In this document: piece after piece, positions 6,102 to 16,092 of the stretch
Position numbering within the stretch: position 1 is the first letter of the stretch
Layout of the letters: each line of letters opens with the position of its first letter
Position numbers and translations under genes: made by a program
Assembly: GCA_937916135.1 (NCBI GenBank)
Contig: CALFTQ010000087.1
Coordinates: 1-20,150, forward strand
DNA from: an uncultured Verrucomicrobiales bacterium
GTDB taxonomy: Bacteria > Verrucomicrobiota > Verrucomicrobiia > Verrucomicrobiales > Akkermansiaceae
Direction: 5' to 3'
Length of the DNA stretch: 20,150 nucleotides
The notes under the pieces: generated by a model
Database searches by the model: none
What the model saw: only the letters and a program-made list of their open reading frames with translations
Told to the model about the DNA's origin: nothing

Positions 6102-6849
6102 GAGAATAAAGGAGTTTGGTTAAGCTTTCAGAAAGAAGGTCAAGGCTAATATCCCGCTGCACCACGTTGCCCACCGCCAGCGATATGGAGCCGGTTTCCT
6201 CAGAAACAATGATTACCACAGCATCCGAGGCTTCAGCCAGTCCTATTCCGGCGCGGTGGCGCAGCCCCATACTGCGATCTTTCAATTCACGGTTGGACAC
6301 GGGCAGAATGGCCGCAGCGGCCACGATTCGCTCGTTATTCACAATCACGGCCCCATCGTGTAACAATGTCTTGGGCATGAAAATGGTACCTATCAGCTCA
6401 CGAGTGTAGTGCGCATCCAGCTCCGTGCCGGTCTTGGCGTATTCCTGCAATTTATTGGAGCGGCAAATAGCAATAAGGGCACCGTATCGCTTGGACACAA
6501 GATAGGAAACAGACTCACGCACCAGGGTCACAAAGTCCTGGTTTTCCTGCTGAGCGTTAATGAGACGGGAAATCAGCTTGTTGGAACCCAGGCGCGCCAG
6601 GGCCGTGCGCAGCTCAGGCTGGAAGAGAATGACCAGAATAGTACCCGGGCCGATGATGAGGCCTGCCAGTTGCTTCAGCACCACAGCATGCGTCAGTTCC
6701 AAAAGGAAGTACCCCAGAATAACCGTGGCAATCAGGCCCGCCAGAATGGCAGCCGCGCGGGAATCCTTCACAGCCCGGTAAAGCTGGTAAAACAAGGCCC
6801 AGAGCACCAGAATCTCAAAGAGGCCTCTGAGGATTTCGTAAAAGGTCAT
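6061..6849 (-). CDS. cdaA: Membrane diadenylate cyclase (CdaA/DacA type)
   Basis: This 262-residue protein has three N-terminal membrane helices (about 11-27, 32-50 and 59-76) and a DisA_N cyclase domain. The catalytic motifs are D165-G-A (LLHDGAVIV) and R197-H-R (MGLRHRAGIGLAEASD), followed by SEETGSIS (216-223). The enzyme joins two ATP into c-di-AMP, a messenger that controls osmolyte transport and cell-wall balance. The next gene encodes a CdaR-like anchor peptide, then bioD. A promoter TTGCCA-N17-TAAGAT ends 6 nt before the ATG, so the message is probably leaderless. It is divergent from the LptF/LptG-family gene, which suggests an envelope context. Confidence 0.93.
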   Translation of the reverse strand: MTFYEILRGLFEILVLWALFYQLYRAVKDSRAAAILAGLIATVILGYFLLELTHAVVLKQLAGLIIGPGTILVILFQPELRTALARLGSNKLISRLINAQQENQDFVTLVRESVSYLVSKRYGALIAICRSNKLQEYAKTGTELDAHYTRELIGTIFMPKTLLHDGAVIVNNERIVAAAAILPVSNRELKDRSMGLRHRAGIGLAEASDAVVIIVSEETGSISLAVGNVVQRDISLDLLSESLTKLLYSHATQDQITEIAHH

Positions 6850-6855
6850 GCACGT

Positions 6856-6884
6856 ATCTTACTATGATAAAAGGCACATGGCAA
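6856..6884 (-). promoter_or_regulatory. Promoter of cdaA
   Basis: On the minus strand TTGCCA (6884-6879), 17-nt spacer, TAAGAT (6861-6856), then 6 nt to the ATG at 6849. This is the same -35 sequence and the same 6-nt -10-to-ATG distance as for the Sel1 lipoprotein gene. Confidence 0.65.
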
Positions 6885-6948
6885 GCGGAAATGGCTGCGC
6901 TGGCACGGCCTGTTGAGAGAAAATATGATAGAAAGGAGATTTTCCTGT

Positions 6949-6976
6949 TTGCAAGAACGGCAAAATATGCTAGAAT
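6949..6976 (+). promoter_or_regulatory. Promoter of the LptF/LptG-family gene
   Basis: TTGCAA (6949-6954), 16-nt spacer, TAGAAT (6971-6976), then 13 nt to the ATG at 6990. The GAGGGG at 6978-6983 would sit around the transcription start, so the leader is very short. Confidence 0.55.
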
Positions 6977-6989
6977 GAGGGGCGTTGTA

Positions 6990-8216
6990 ATGAAGACCAT
7001 AGACCGTTACATTCTCAAGCAACTCATCTCCGTCACTTTTCTGGGGGTGCTTTCGCTCACTATGCTGCTTCTGCTTGGCCAGTTGTTCAAGGAGTTGCAC
7101 TCGCTGCTTGTGGAAAGCGGAGCCCCGCCCACCATTGTCATCGACTTCATCCTTCAGGTTATTCCCTTCTCCCTCACCTTCTCGGTACCCTGGGGGTTCC
7201 TGACGGCCGTTCTGCTTGTCTACGGACGCTTGGCGGCAGATAATGAGCTGACCTCCATGCGCATGGCGGGGTTGAGTCTGTGGCGGCTCAGCGCGCCAGC
7301 CATCGGCATGGGGCTTGCCCTCTCCGGCCTCTGCTACTACATCAATATCGAAGTAGCCCCCAAGGGCAAGAACGCCATGAGCGACCTCGTCATGAAGGCA
7401 GCCATGGATAACCCCCGCAACCTGCTCAACTCCAGCCAGAGCGTTACCAAGCTCGATAAAGTTCAGCTCTATATTGAGCAACGCTCCGGGGACGAACTGC
7501 GGGGGCTGCATGTATACCCCCTCGTGAAGGGGGCAGATATGAGCTCTGATTTCGACGCCATCCACGCAGAGTCTGCCATCATCGGAGAATTCGACCGCAA
7601 AACCCGTCTGCTCCAGCTCACCCTGAAAAATGCCCACATTGAACGCTCCGGCGGGACTCAGACGGATATGCCGGCCATTGCGGTCATGCCACTGCGCATC
7701 CACATTCCGATTGATGACCAGCGGAGGCTGAAATCGAACCGCTTCACGAACAGCGAGATCAGCTATGTGCTCAACCACATCAAAACAACGCTGGAACTCG
7801 ACATGACCGCCCTGGAGCGGCTGGAGGACAACGCTGCCGAGAACCCGGTCTTCCCCTGCGCGGAGCAGCTCTGGGCCGAGGTGCGCAAGGACGTGAACTA
7901 CTACAACTCCCTGCGCAAGAAAAAGAACCGCCTGGCTTTCGAGACCGAAGGCACCCAGCGTGCATCCTTTGCCTGCGCCTGCCTGGTATTCTCCCTCATC
8001 GGCGTGCCGCTGGCCATCACCGCCCGCCGCAAGGACACCTCCACCGGCTTTGCCATGGGCATTCTGGTAGCAGCAGTCTACTTCGTGGCGCTGGTGTTCT
8101 GCGAACTTTCCCGCAAATCCAGCGGCATCACCCCGTATATTGTGCTGTGGTTGCCCAATGTGCTCTGCGCCGCATTTGCCATCTGGCAGCACCAGAAAGC
8201 CAAGTTCCGAGGGTAA
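6990..8216 (+). CDS. YjgP/YjgQ (LptF/LptG) family permease
   Basis: A 408-residue inner-membrane protein. It has helices near 10-32, 50-78 and 100-120, a periplasmic domain (about 125-320) and a C-terminal bundle (about 328-400). The family signature RLAADNELTSMRMAGLS (80-96) is clear. LptF and LptG form, with the LptB ATPase, the transporter that extracts lipopolysaccharide and passes it towards the outer membrane. The partner and lptB are not nearby, and I cannot tell F from G. The frame is open upstream to 6864, but the ATG at 6990 starts the conserved TIDRYILKQ segment and follows a promoter. An insert rich in charge (about 275-322) precedes the last helices. It ends at a strong terminator shared with metH. 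Confidence 0.9.
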   Translation: MKTIDRYILKQLISVTFLGVLSLTMLLLLGQLFKELHSLLVESGAPPTIVIDFILQVIPFSLTFSVPWGFLTAVLLVYGRLAADNELTSMRMAGLSLWRLSAPAIGMGLALSGLCYYINIEVAPKGKNAMSDLVMKAAMDNPRNLLNSSQSVTKLDKVQLYIEQRSGDELRGLHVYPLVKGADMSSDFDAIHAESAIIGEFDRKTRLLQLTLKNAHIERSGGTQTDMPAIAVMPLRIHIPIDDQRRLKSNRFTNSEISYVLNHIKTTLELDMTALERLEDNAAENPVFPCAEQLWAEVRKDVNYYNSLRKKKNRLAFETEGTQRASFACACLVFSLIGVPLAITARRKDTSTGFAMGILVAAVYFVALVFCELSRKSSGITPYIVLWLPNVLCAAFAIWQHQKAKFRG

Positions 8217-8234
8217 GAAAAACCACCCGGCATC

Positions 8235-8270
8235 AAAAAAAGAGCCGCTTTTCACAGCGGCTCTTTTTTA
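8235..8270. terminator. Bidirectional terminator between the Lpt gene and metH
   Basis: A-tract and stem 8235-8249 (AAAAAAGAGCCGCT) pairs with AGCGGCTCTTTTTT (8256-8269) around a 6-nt loop. The A-tract on one side and T-tract on the other fit termination of both convergent genes. Confidence 0.9.
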
Positions 8271-8283
8271 TCACGTTCAACCA

Positions 8284-11991
<3,708 letters not shown>

Positions 11992-11998
11992 ATAGCTG

Positions 11999-12004
11999 CT
12001 TATA
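11999..12004 (-). promoter_or_regulatory. Possible -10 box of metH
   Basis: On the minus strand TATAAG ends 7 nt before the metH ATG and lies inside the T-rich tail of the nuoA terminator. No good -35 is seen at 16-18 nt, so the call rests on position and on the similar geometry at other genes in the window. Confidence 0.35.
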
Positions 12005-12046
12005 AAATAAAACTGCCGGTCGGGGGTTCAGGCCCGAACCGGCAGT
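12001..12046 (-). terminator. Rho-independent terminator after nuoA
   Basis: The stem pairs 12013-12020 (CTGCCGGT) with 12038-12045 and continues with CGGG/CCCG (12021-12024 with 12033-12036) past one bulged base. On the minus strand it is followed by TTTTATTTTATA. It separates nuoA from metH. Confidence 0.8.
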
Positions 12047-12080
12047 GTTCAGAAAATCATATTCGTATCCGGGCAGGAAA

Positions 12081-12473
12081 TCAGCGGCGCGGAGCGGGGT
12101 TGCGGTGCCAGGTGATGGCGCCCTTGCCCACGGCGTAGAGGTAGGCCACCATCAGCACGCCGATGAAAGCCGTCATGGCGGCGAAAGCCTCGCCATTGTT
12201 CATCACCACATCCTGGAAGCCCAGCGCCCAGGGATACAGGAAAATCACCTCCAGGTCAAACACCAGGAACAGAATGGCCACCAGGTAGAACTTGATGGAG
12301 AAGAATGACGGCGCACCATCACCCTCGGGCACGTTACCGCATTCGTAGGGCACATCCATGGCGGAGCGCATCTTCGATCGGCGGCCGAATGCAATACTCA
12401 GAACGATGATGAGGCCGGCAAAGCCGAAACCGGCAATCAACTGAATAAGGGCTGAAAAATATTCCTGTAACAT
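12081..12473 (-). CDS. nuoA: NADH-quinone oxidoreductase subunit A
   Basis: A 130-residue membrane protein with three helices (about 10-30, 60-82 and 95-115). It has the family signature YECG (43-46) and KFYLVAILFLVFDLEVIFLYPW (61-82), including the conserved acidic pair in helix 2. NuoA is a proton-translocating arm subunit of complex I. It has a near-consensus promoter and a terminator directly downstream, and no other nuo gene lies within about 8 kb on either side in the window. Normally nuoA starts a nuoABCD... operon, so this gene is separated from its partners, or the organism's nuo genes are scattered. Confidence 0.95.
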   Translation of the reverse strand: MLQEYFSALIQLIAGFGFAGLIIVLSIAFGRRSKMRSAMDVPYECGNVPEGDGAPSFFSIKFYLVAILFLVFDLEVIFLYPWALGFQDVVMNNGEAFAAMTAFIGVLMVAYLYAVGKGAITWHRNPAPRR

Positions 12474-12487
12474 AACGCGGTGCAGAT

Positions 12488-12516
12488 TTTATACCAATAT
12501 TGCAGACACAAGTCAA
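12488..12516 (-). promoter_or_regulatory. Promoter of nuoA
   Basis: On the minus strand TTGACT (12516-12511), 17-nt spacer, TATAAA (12493-12488), then 14 nt to the ATG at 12473. This is the closest match to the sigma-70 consensus in the window; the leader would be about 7 nt. Confidence 0.75.
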
Positions 12517-12586
12517 TACAAAACCCATGCCGCCGCCGCCGGAAGGATAACTTTTACGCTCCGTTCCCTGCTCCACCGGGAATTGA

Positions 12587-13162
12587 TTACCTGCCGCCTC
12601 CGGAAAGGCGCGGGCGGTAGTGGCCGGTCAGCGGAAAGAGAAAGAGACTGTCCTCTTCTTCAGTTCCGGCGCCGATGTTGTGAATGACCAGCGGCGTGCC
12701 GTCCTCGCTTTTGCGGTCGCTCACTATCATGATGTGCGGCAGGCTACCCCCTACCAGGCAGGTTACGAGGTCACCGGGCTTGTAATCGGCAGGATTTTCC
12801 GTAACAGGCAGCCCCCAGCCCCGGCGCTTGAAAAAGGTCTGCAAATTGGGCACCCGGCGGTGGTCAATATTCTTATCCGGCCGCTTGAGTCCCCAGTGCT
12901 TCGGGTAGGCCGCAAAGTTGCGCTTCATATCCTCGTGCACCTCTTTCTGCAGGTCGAAATCGAGCAAGCGCAGCGCGCGAATCACCACATCCGTACACAC
13001 CCCGCGCTCCGCCGGCACATCCCCACCGGGATACGCCAGCCGCACATAGGCTGAATCATACTCCACCGTCACCCCGATCTGGCGACGCGCCAGTTCCGGC
13101 AGGCGGGTATCAGCCCAGGCGGTGGAGATAATAAAGGCCGCCAGAAGTAAAAAGCATTTCAT
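12587..13162 (-). CDS. DUF1287 (YijF-like) secreted protein
   Basis: The 191-residue protein has a signal peptide (residues 1-17, ending AWA). It carries the DUF1287 pattern: RGVCTDVVIRALR with C56, HRRVPNL with H101, GDLVTC, PHIMIVSD with H143, and IHNIGAGTEEEDSLF with H161. The Cys and His arrangement resembles NlpC/P60-like cysteine peptidases or amidases of the envelope, but no activity is established for the family to my knowledge. It starts 4 nt after the Sel1 lipoprotein stop codon, so the two are co-transcribed and probably both act in the periplasm. No clear terminator follows it. Confidence 0.85.
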   Translation of the reverse strand: MKCFLLLAAFIISTAWADTRLPELARRQIGVTVEYDSAYVRLAYPGGDVPAERGVCTDVVIRALRLLDFDLQKEVHEDMKRNFAAYPKHWGLKRPDKNIDHRRVPNLQTFFKRRGWGLPVTENPADYKPGDLVTCLVGGSLPHIMIVSDRKSEDGTPLVIHNIGAGTEEEDSLFLFPLTGHYRPRLSGGGR

Positions 13163-13166
13163 GGTA

Positions 13167-14003
13167 TCAATTCTTTTCCTTGCTCATGAGTTCCTGCAGG
13201 CGAGCATCCCATGCCTCGGCCTCCTTTTCATGCTCCTTCGCCTTTTTCCCATTGCGAAGGATATTGATAAGGCGAGCCATGGCGGGTTTGTAATCCTGCC
13301 CGGCGGCCATTCGCAACATGGCCATGCCGCGGGTCTCATCCTTCACCAGCGGCTCACCCAGCAGCAGCATCTCCGCAAAGATATGCTGCGCCAGCGGGTC
13401 GCCGGCCAGCGCCCCCTTCTCAAACCAGGCTGCAGCCGTGGTTGCATCTTCCAGATATTTATAATACAGGTTGCCCAGAGCCGTGGCCGCCTGCGGCACT
13501 GCGGCAGAGGCCTTGACCAGCCAGTCCACGCCCTCCTGCCGGGTCTGCTCATTCTGCGCCAGAATGCGCCCCAGGCGGTACTGGCCCTCGGCAATGCCGG
13601 CTTCTGCCGCCACGCGCCAGTGCTTCAGCGCCGTTTCCACATCTTTCTTCCCGAGCAGGCCGTCATAATGCAGCAGCCCCAGGAACACCTCGGCCTCCTT
13701 GCTGCCTTGCGCTGCCGCCTTCGTGAACCAATGCAACGCCTGCTGCGCATCCGCCTGCACCCCCTGCCCGCCAGCATAATAGATTCCGCCCAGATCCAGC
13801 TGGGCACGCAGCCAGCCGCCCTCGGCCGCCTTGCGCAGCCACTCCAGGGCCCCGGCAAAATCGGACTGCGCATTCTCCACATTCGGCTGCAGAAGAACCA
13901 GCGCTTTCTCATACATAGCCTGCGGGGTGGCCGGCTCATCGGCATTTTCATCCTGACAAGCCGCAAGCAGCAGCACAGGAAGCAGCAACAGCGTTCGTTT
14001 CAT
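13167..14003 (-). CDS. Sel1-repeat lipoprotein
   Basis: This 278-residue protein has a lipoprotein signal peptide with lipobox LLAAC (lipidated C16). About six Sel1-like repeats of 34-38 residues follow, such as ALHWFTKAAAQGSKEAEVFLG, spanning about 45-260. The tail is charged. Sel1 repeats form superhelical scaffolds for protein-protein contact. I chose the ATG at 14003 over the one at 14027 because it begins the signal peptide and lies exactly 6 nt after a TATAAT box; the earlier ATG would precede the predicted transcript. It leads a two-gene unit with the DUF1287 gene. The partner is unknown. Confidence 0.88.
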   Translation of the reverse strand: MKRTLLLLPVLLLAACQDENADEPATPQAMYEKALVLLQPNVENAQSDFAGALEWLRKAAEGGWLRAQLDLGGIYYAGGQGVQADAQQALHWFTKAAAQGSKEAEVFLGLLHYDGLLGKKDVETALKHWRVAAEAGIAEGQYRLGRILAQNEQTRQEGVDWLVKASAAVPQAATALGNLYYKYLEDATTAAAWFEKGALAGDPLAQHIFAEMLLLGEPLVKDETRGMAMLRMAAGQDYKPAMARLINILRNGKKAKEHEKEAEAWDARLQELMSKEKN

Positions 14004-14009
14004 GCGCTC

Positions 14010-14038
14010 ATTATACCGCCCCAACAACGGTTTGGCAA
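14010..14038 (-). promoter_or_regulatory. Promoter of the Sel1 lipoprotein gene
   Basis: On the minus strand TTGCCA (14038-14033), 17-nt spacer, perfect TATAAT (14015-14010), then 6 nt to the ATG at 14003. The transcript should begin at or near the start codon. This is the clearest leaderless arrangement in the window. Confidence 0.75.
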
Positions 14039-14097
14039 GCCCCTTGCCCGCCTGTTTTTGGGCGGAGGTGCGGGGTGAGTGCGTCCATTCCTATGTC

Positions 14098-15483
14098 ATG
14101 AACACGCATTGTGATAACCCTACGACAAGTCTGTACGGGGCGGCGGATGTTTCGCAGCCCCTGCCCACCGATAAGATGCCCGCGCACTCCATGCGCCCTG
14201 TGGATGCCTTTGAACTCATCAAGGCTGAGTTGCTGCTGGACGGCAACGCCAGCCAGAATCTGGCCACTTTCTGCCAGACCTGGGATGATGAGCAGGTGCA
14301 CAAGCTCATGGACCTGAGCATCTCCAAGAACATGATTGACAAGGACGAGTACCCCCAGAGCGCCGAGCTGGAAATGCGCTGTGTGCGCATGATTGCCAAC
14401 CTCTGGAACGCCCCGGCGAATGCAAAGCCCATTGGCTGCTCCACCATAGGCAGCAGCGAGGCCTGCATGCTGGGCGGCATGGCCGCCCTGTGGCGCTGGC
14501 GAGCCCGCCGCAAGGCCGCCGGCAAGCCCTGCGACAAGCCGAACCTGGTGTGCGGCCCGGTGCAGATCTGCTGGCACAAGTTCTGCCGCTACTGGGATGT
14601 GGAGATGCGCGAAATCCCCATGAATCCCGGCCAGTACTGCATGAACGAGGAGGAAGTACTGAAGCGAGTGGATGAAAACACCATCTGCGTGGTGCCCACT
14701 TTCGGCGTGACCTACACCGGCCAGTATGAGTTCCCGGATGAGGTCTGCCGCGTGCTGGACAAGCTGGCGGCCTCCGGCGGCCCGGATGTGGATGTGCATG
14801 TGGATGGCGCGAGCGGCGGTTTCCTGGCGCCCTTCTGCGCGCCACACATTCCTTTCGATTTCCGCCTGAAGCGCGTGAAGAGCATCAGCTCCAGCGGCCA
14901 CAAGTACGGTCTGGCCCCGCTGGGCTGCGGCTGGATTATCTGGCGCGATGAAAGCGAACTGCCCAAGGATCTCACCTTCGCGGTAAACTACCTGGGCGGC
15001 AGCGTGCCCACCATCGCCATCAATTTCTCCCGCCCCGCCGGGCAGATTATCGCCCAGTACTATGACTTTGTGCGCCTGGGTATGGAGGGCTACAAGGCCA
15101 TCCACATGGCGGCCTACAAGGTGGCGGCCTACCTGGCCGGTGAAATTGCGAAACTGGGCGATTTCGAATTCATTGCCTCCGGCGACCCGAAGAAGGATAT
15201 CCCGGCGGTGTGTTTCCACTTCAAGAAGCCGGAGAACGCAGAGTTCAACCTGTATGAGCTTTCAGACCGCCTGCGGATGCGCGGCTGGCAGGTGCCGGCT
15301 TTCTCCCTGCCGGCCAATGTGCAGGAGACTGTGGTGATGCGCGTGATGGTGCGCCAGGGTTTCACCATGGATATGGCCACCCTGCTGGTGGAGGATATGA
15401 AACGCTCCATCTGCCACCTGAAGAAGTACCGCGCCACGCCTCAGCTGAGTGAGAAGGATGCCATGACCTTCAAACACACCTGA
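14098..15483 (+). CDS. gadB: Glutamate decarboxylase
   Basis: The 461-residue protein resembles E. coli GadA/GadB along its length: NLATFCQTWDDEQVHKLMDL, IGSSEACMLGGMA, NLVCGPVQICWHKF and SSSGHKYGLAPLGCGW, with K269 as the PLP lysine. It turns glutamate into GABA and CO2 and consumes a proton, the basis of acid resistance. The last four residues are FKHT as in E. coli, where the C-terminal histidine shuts the enzyme at neutral pH; here it is H460. The frame is open upstream to 14002 but that part overlaps the Sel1 promoter; ATG 14098 gives a normal N-terminus. No gadC antiporter gene is adjacent. I could not find a convincing promoter. Confidence 0.96.
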   Translation: MNTHCDNPTTSLYGAADVSQPLPTDKMPAHSMRPVDAFELIKAELLLDGNASQNLATFCQTWDDEQVHKLMDLSISKNMIDKDEYPQSAELEMRCVRMIANLWNAPANAKPIGCSTIGSSEACMLGGMAALWRWRARRKAAGKPCDKPNLVCGPVQICWHKFCRYWDVEMREIPMNPGQYCMNEEEVLKRVDENTICVVPTFGVTYTGQYEFPDEVCRVLDKLAASGGPDVDVHVDGASGGFLAPFCAPHIPFDFRLKRVKSISSSGHKYGLAPLGCGWIIWRDESELPKDLTFAVNYLGGSVPTIAINFSRPAGQIIAQYYDFVRLGMEGYKAIHMAAYKVAAYLAGEIAKLGDFEFIASGDPKKDIPAVCFHFKKPENAEFNLYELSDRLRMRGWQVPAFSLPANVQETVVMRVMVRQGFTMDMATLLVEDMKRSICHLKKYRATPQLSEKDAMTFKHT

Positions 15484-15507
15484 TTTCCCCCCCCAACCCC
15501 ACCACTC

Positions 15508-15538
15508 TGCCGCAGGGAATGTTTCGTTCCCTGCGGCA
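15508..15538 (+). terminator. 12-bp hairpin after gadB
   Basis: TGCCGCAGGGAA (15508-15519) pairs perfectly with 15527-15538 around a 7-nt loop. It lacks a long T-tract (AAGTATT follows), but its place 25 nt after the gadB stop fits a terminator. Confidence 0.7.
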
Positions 15539-15567
15539 AAGTATTAGAAGACAGACAGCCAACAATG

Positions 15568-15597
15568 CTGGCATTTCCTGCTGATTGCCGCTAGAAT
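15568..15597 (+). promoter_or_regulatory. Promoter of the second ribbon-helix-helix-like gene
   Basis: CTGGCA (15568-15573), 18-nt spacer, TAGAAT (15592-15597), then 9 nt to the ATG at 15607. The -10 matches that of the Lpt gene; the -35 is weaker. Confidence 0.45.
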
Positions 15598-15606
15598 ACC
15601 GCCACT

Positions 15607-15831
15607 ATGAACCAGAAATCCATTACCTTCCGCTGCTCAGGCCCCCAGCACCACCGCCTCCACTCTGCCCTGAACCACCACCGCTGCAGCCGGACCGAAC
15701 TTCTCACCATGGCGCTGGAATCCTTCCTTGCCTATGCCGAGCAGGAATCCGTCTCCCGCAAAAATCTCTTCGAATTAGTGGAAGACGTTGACAACCACGG
15801 TTCTGGGCCAAAGTTCGCAGAACAAGCCTGA
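15607..15831 (+). CDS. Small ribbon-helix-helix-like protein (74 aa)
   Basis: The sequence reads as a ribbon-helix-helix domain: strand KSITFR (4-9), helix 1 about 13-25, turn CSRTE (27-31), helix 2 about 29-46 (LLTMALESFLAYAE), then a further helix with NLFELVEDVD. It aligns gap-free to the protein at 248-478, which supports both being real. A promoter-like TAGAAT lies 9 nt upstream. The gene stands alone with no toxin partner, 261 nt upstream of the first glucan-phosphorylase-like gene, which makes it a candidate regulator of that gene; this is inference from position only. Confidence 0.65.
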   Translation: MNQKSITFRCSGPQHHRLHSALNHHRCSRTELLTMALESFLAYAEQESVSRKNLFELVEDVDNHGSGPKFAEQA

Positions 15832-16092
15832 GGAAGGAATATTGAATGTTGGACTTTTGATTTTGAATGTATCGGGTTCTGCGGGTCGGTGGCCGCCAGA
15901 CTGTTCACATTCATTGCCCCCCCCAACATCCCGGCAAAGCAACTACGCAAGTGAACCCCCGTTCCACAGTAGGATTTTCGCGTCACATAACACTTTTTTC
16001 TTTCCTGAAAAAACAAATCGGTGTATAACATGTGGCATCGGTACAGGAGTGAACGAAAACGTACCGGAAAACATCCGAAAAACCCTACTGAT
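15832..16092 (+). promoter_or_regulatory. Leader region of the first glucan-phosphorylase-like gene
   Basis: No gene is supported here. TTTCCT (16001-16006), 17-nt spacer, TATAAC (16024-16029) is a weak promoter candidate that would leave a leader of about 55 nt. An inverted repeat GTTCAC (15903-15908) / GTGAAC (15950-15955) and a direct repeat of TTGAATGT (15842-15849 and 15863-15870) are possible protein-binding sites. Confidence 0.35.

Noticed and set aside
6846..8255. 469-codon open frame on the minus strand opposite the Lpt-family gene
   Set aside because: It lies wholly over a gene with clear family motifs; the composition (Gly, His, Gln, Ala rich) is that of an antisense shadow in GC-rich DNA.
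11992..12080. SAM or cobalamin riboswitch upstream of metH
   Set aside because: Only about 90 nt separate nuoA and metH, and they are explained by a simple terminator hairpin; no riboswitch core is seen.
14011..15219. 402-codon minus-strand frame opposite gadB
   Set aside because: Shadow of gadB with His/Ala/Gly-rich composition and no motif.
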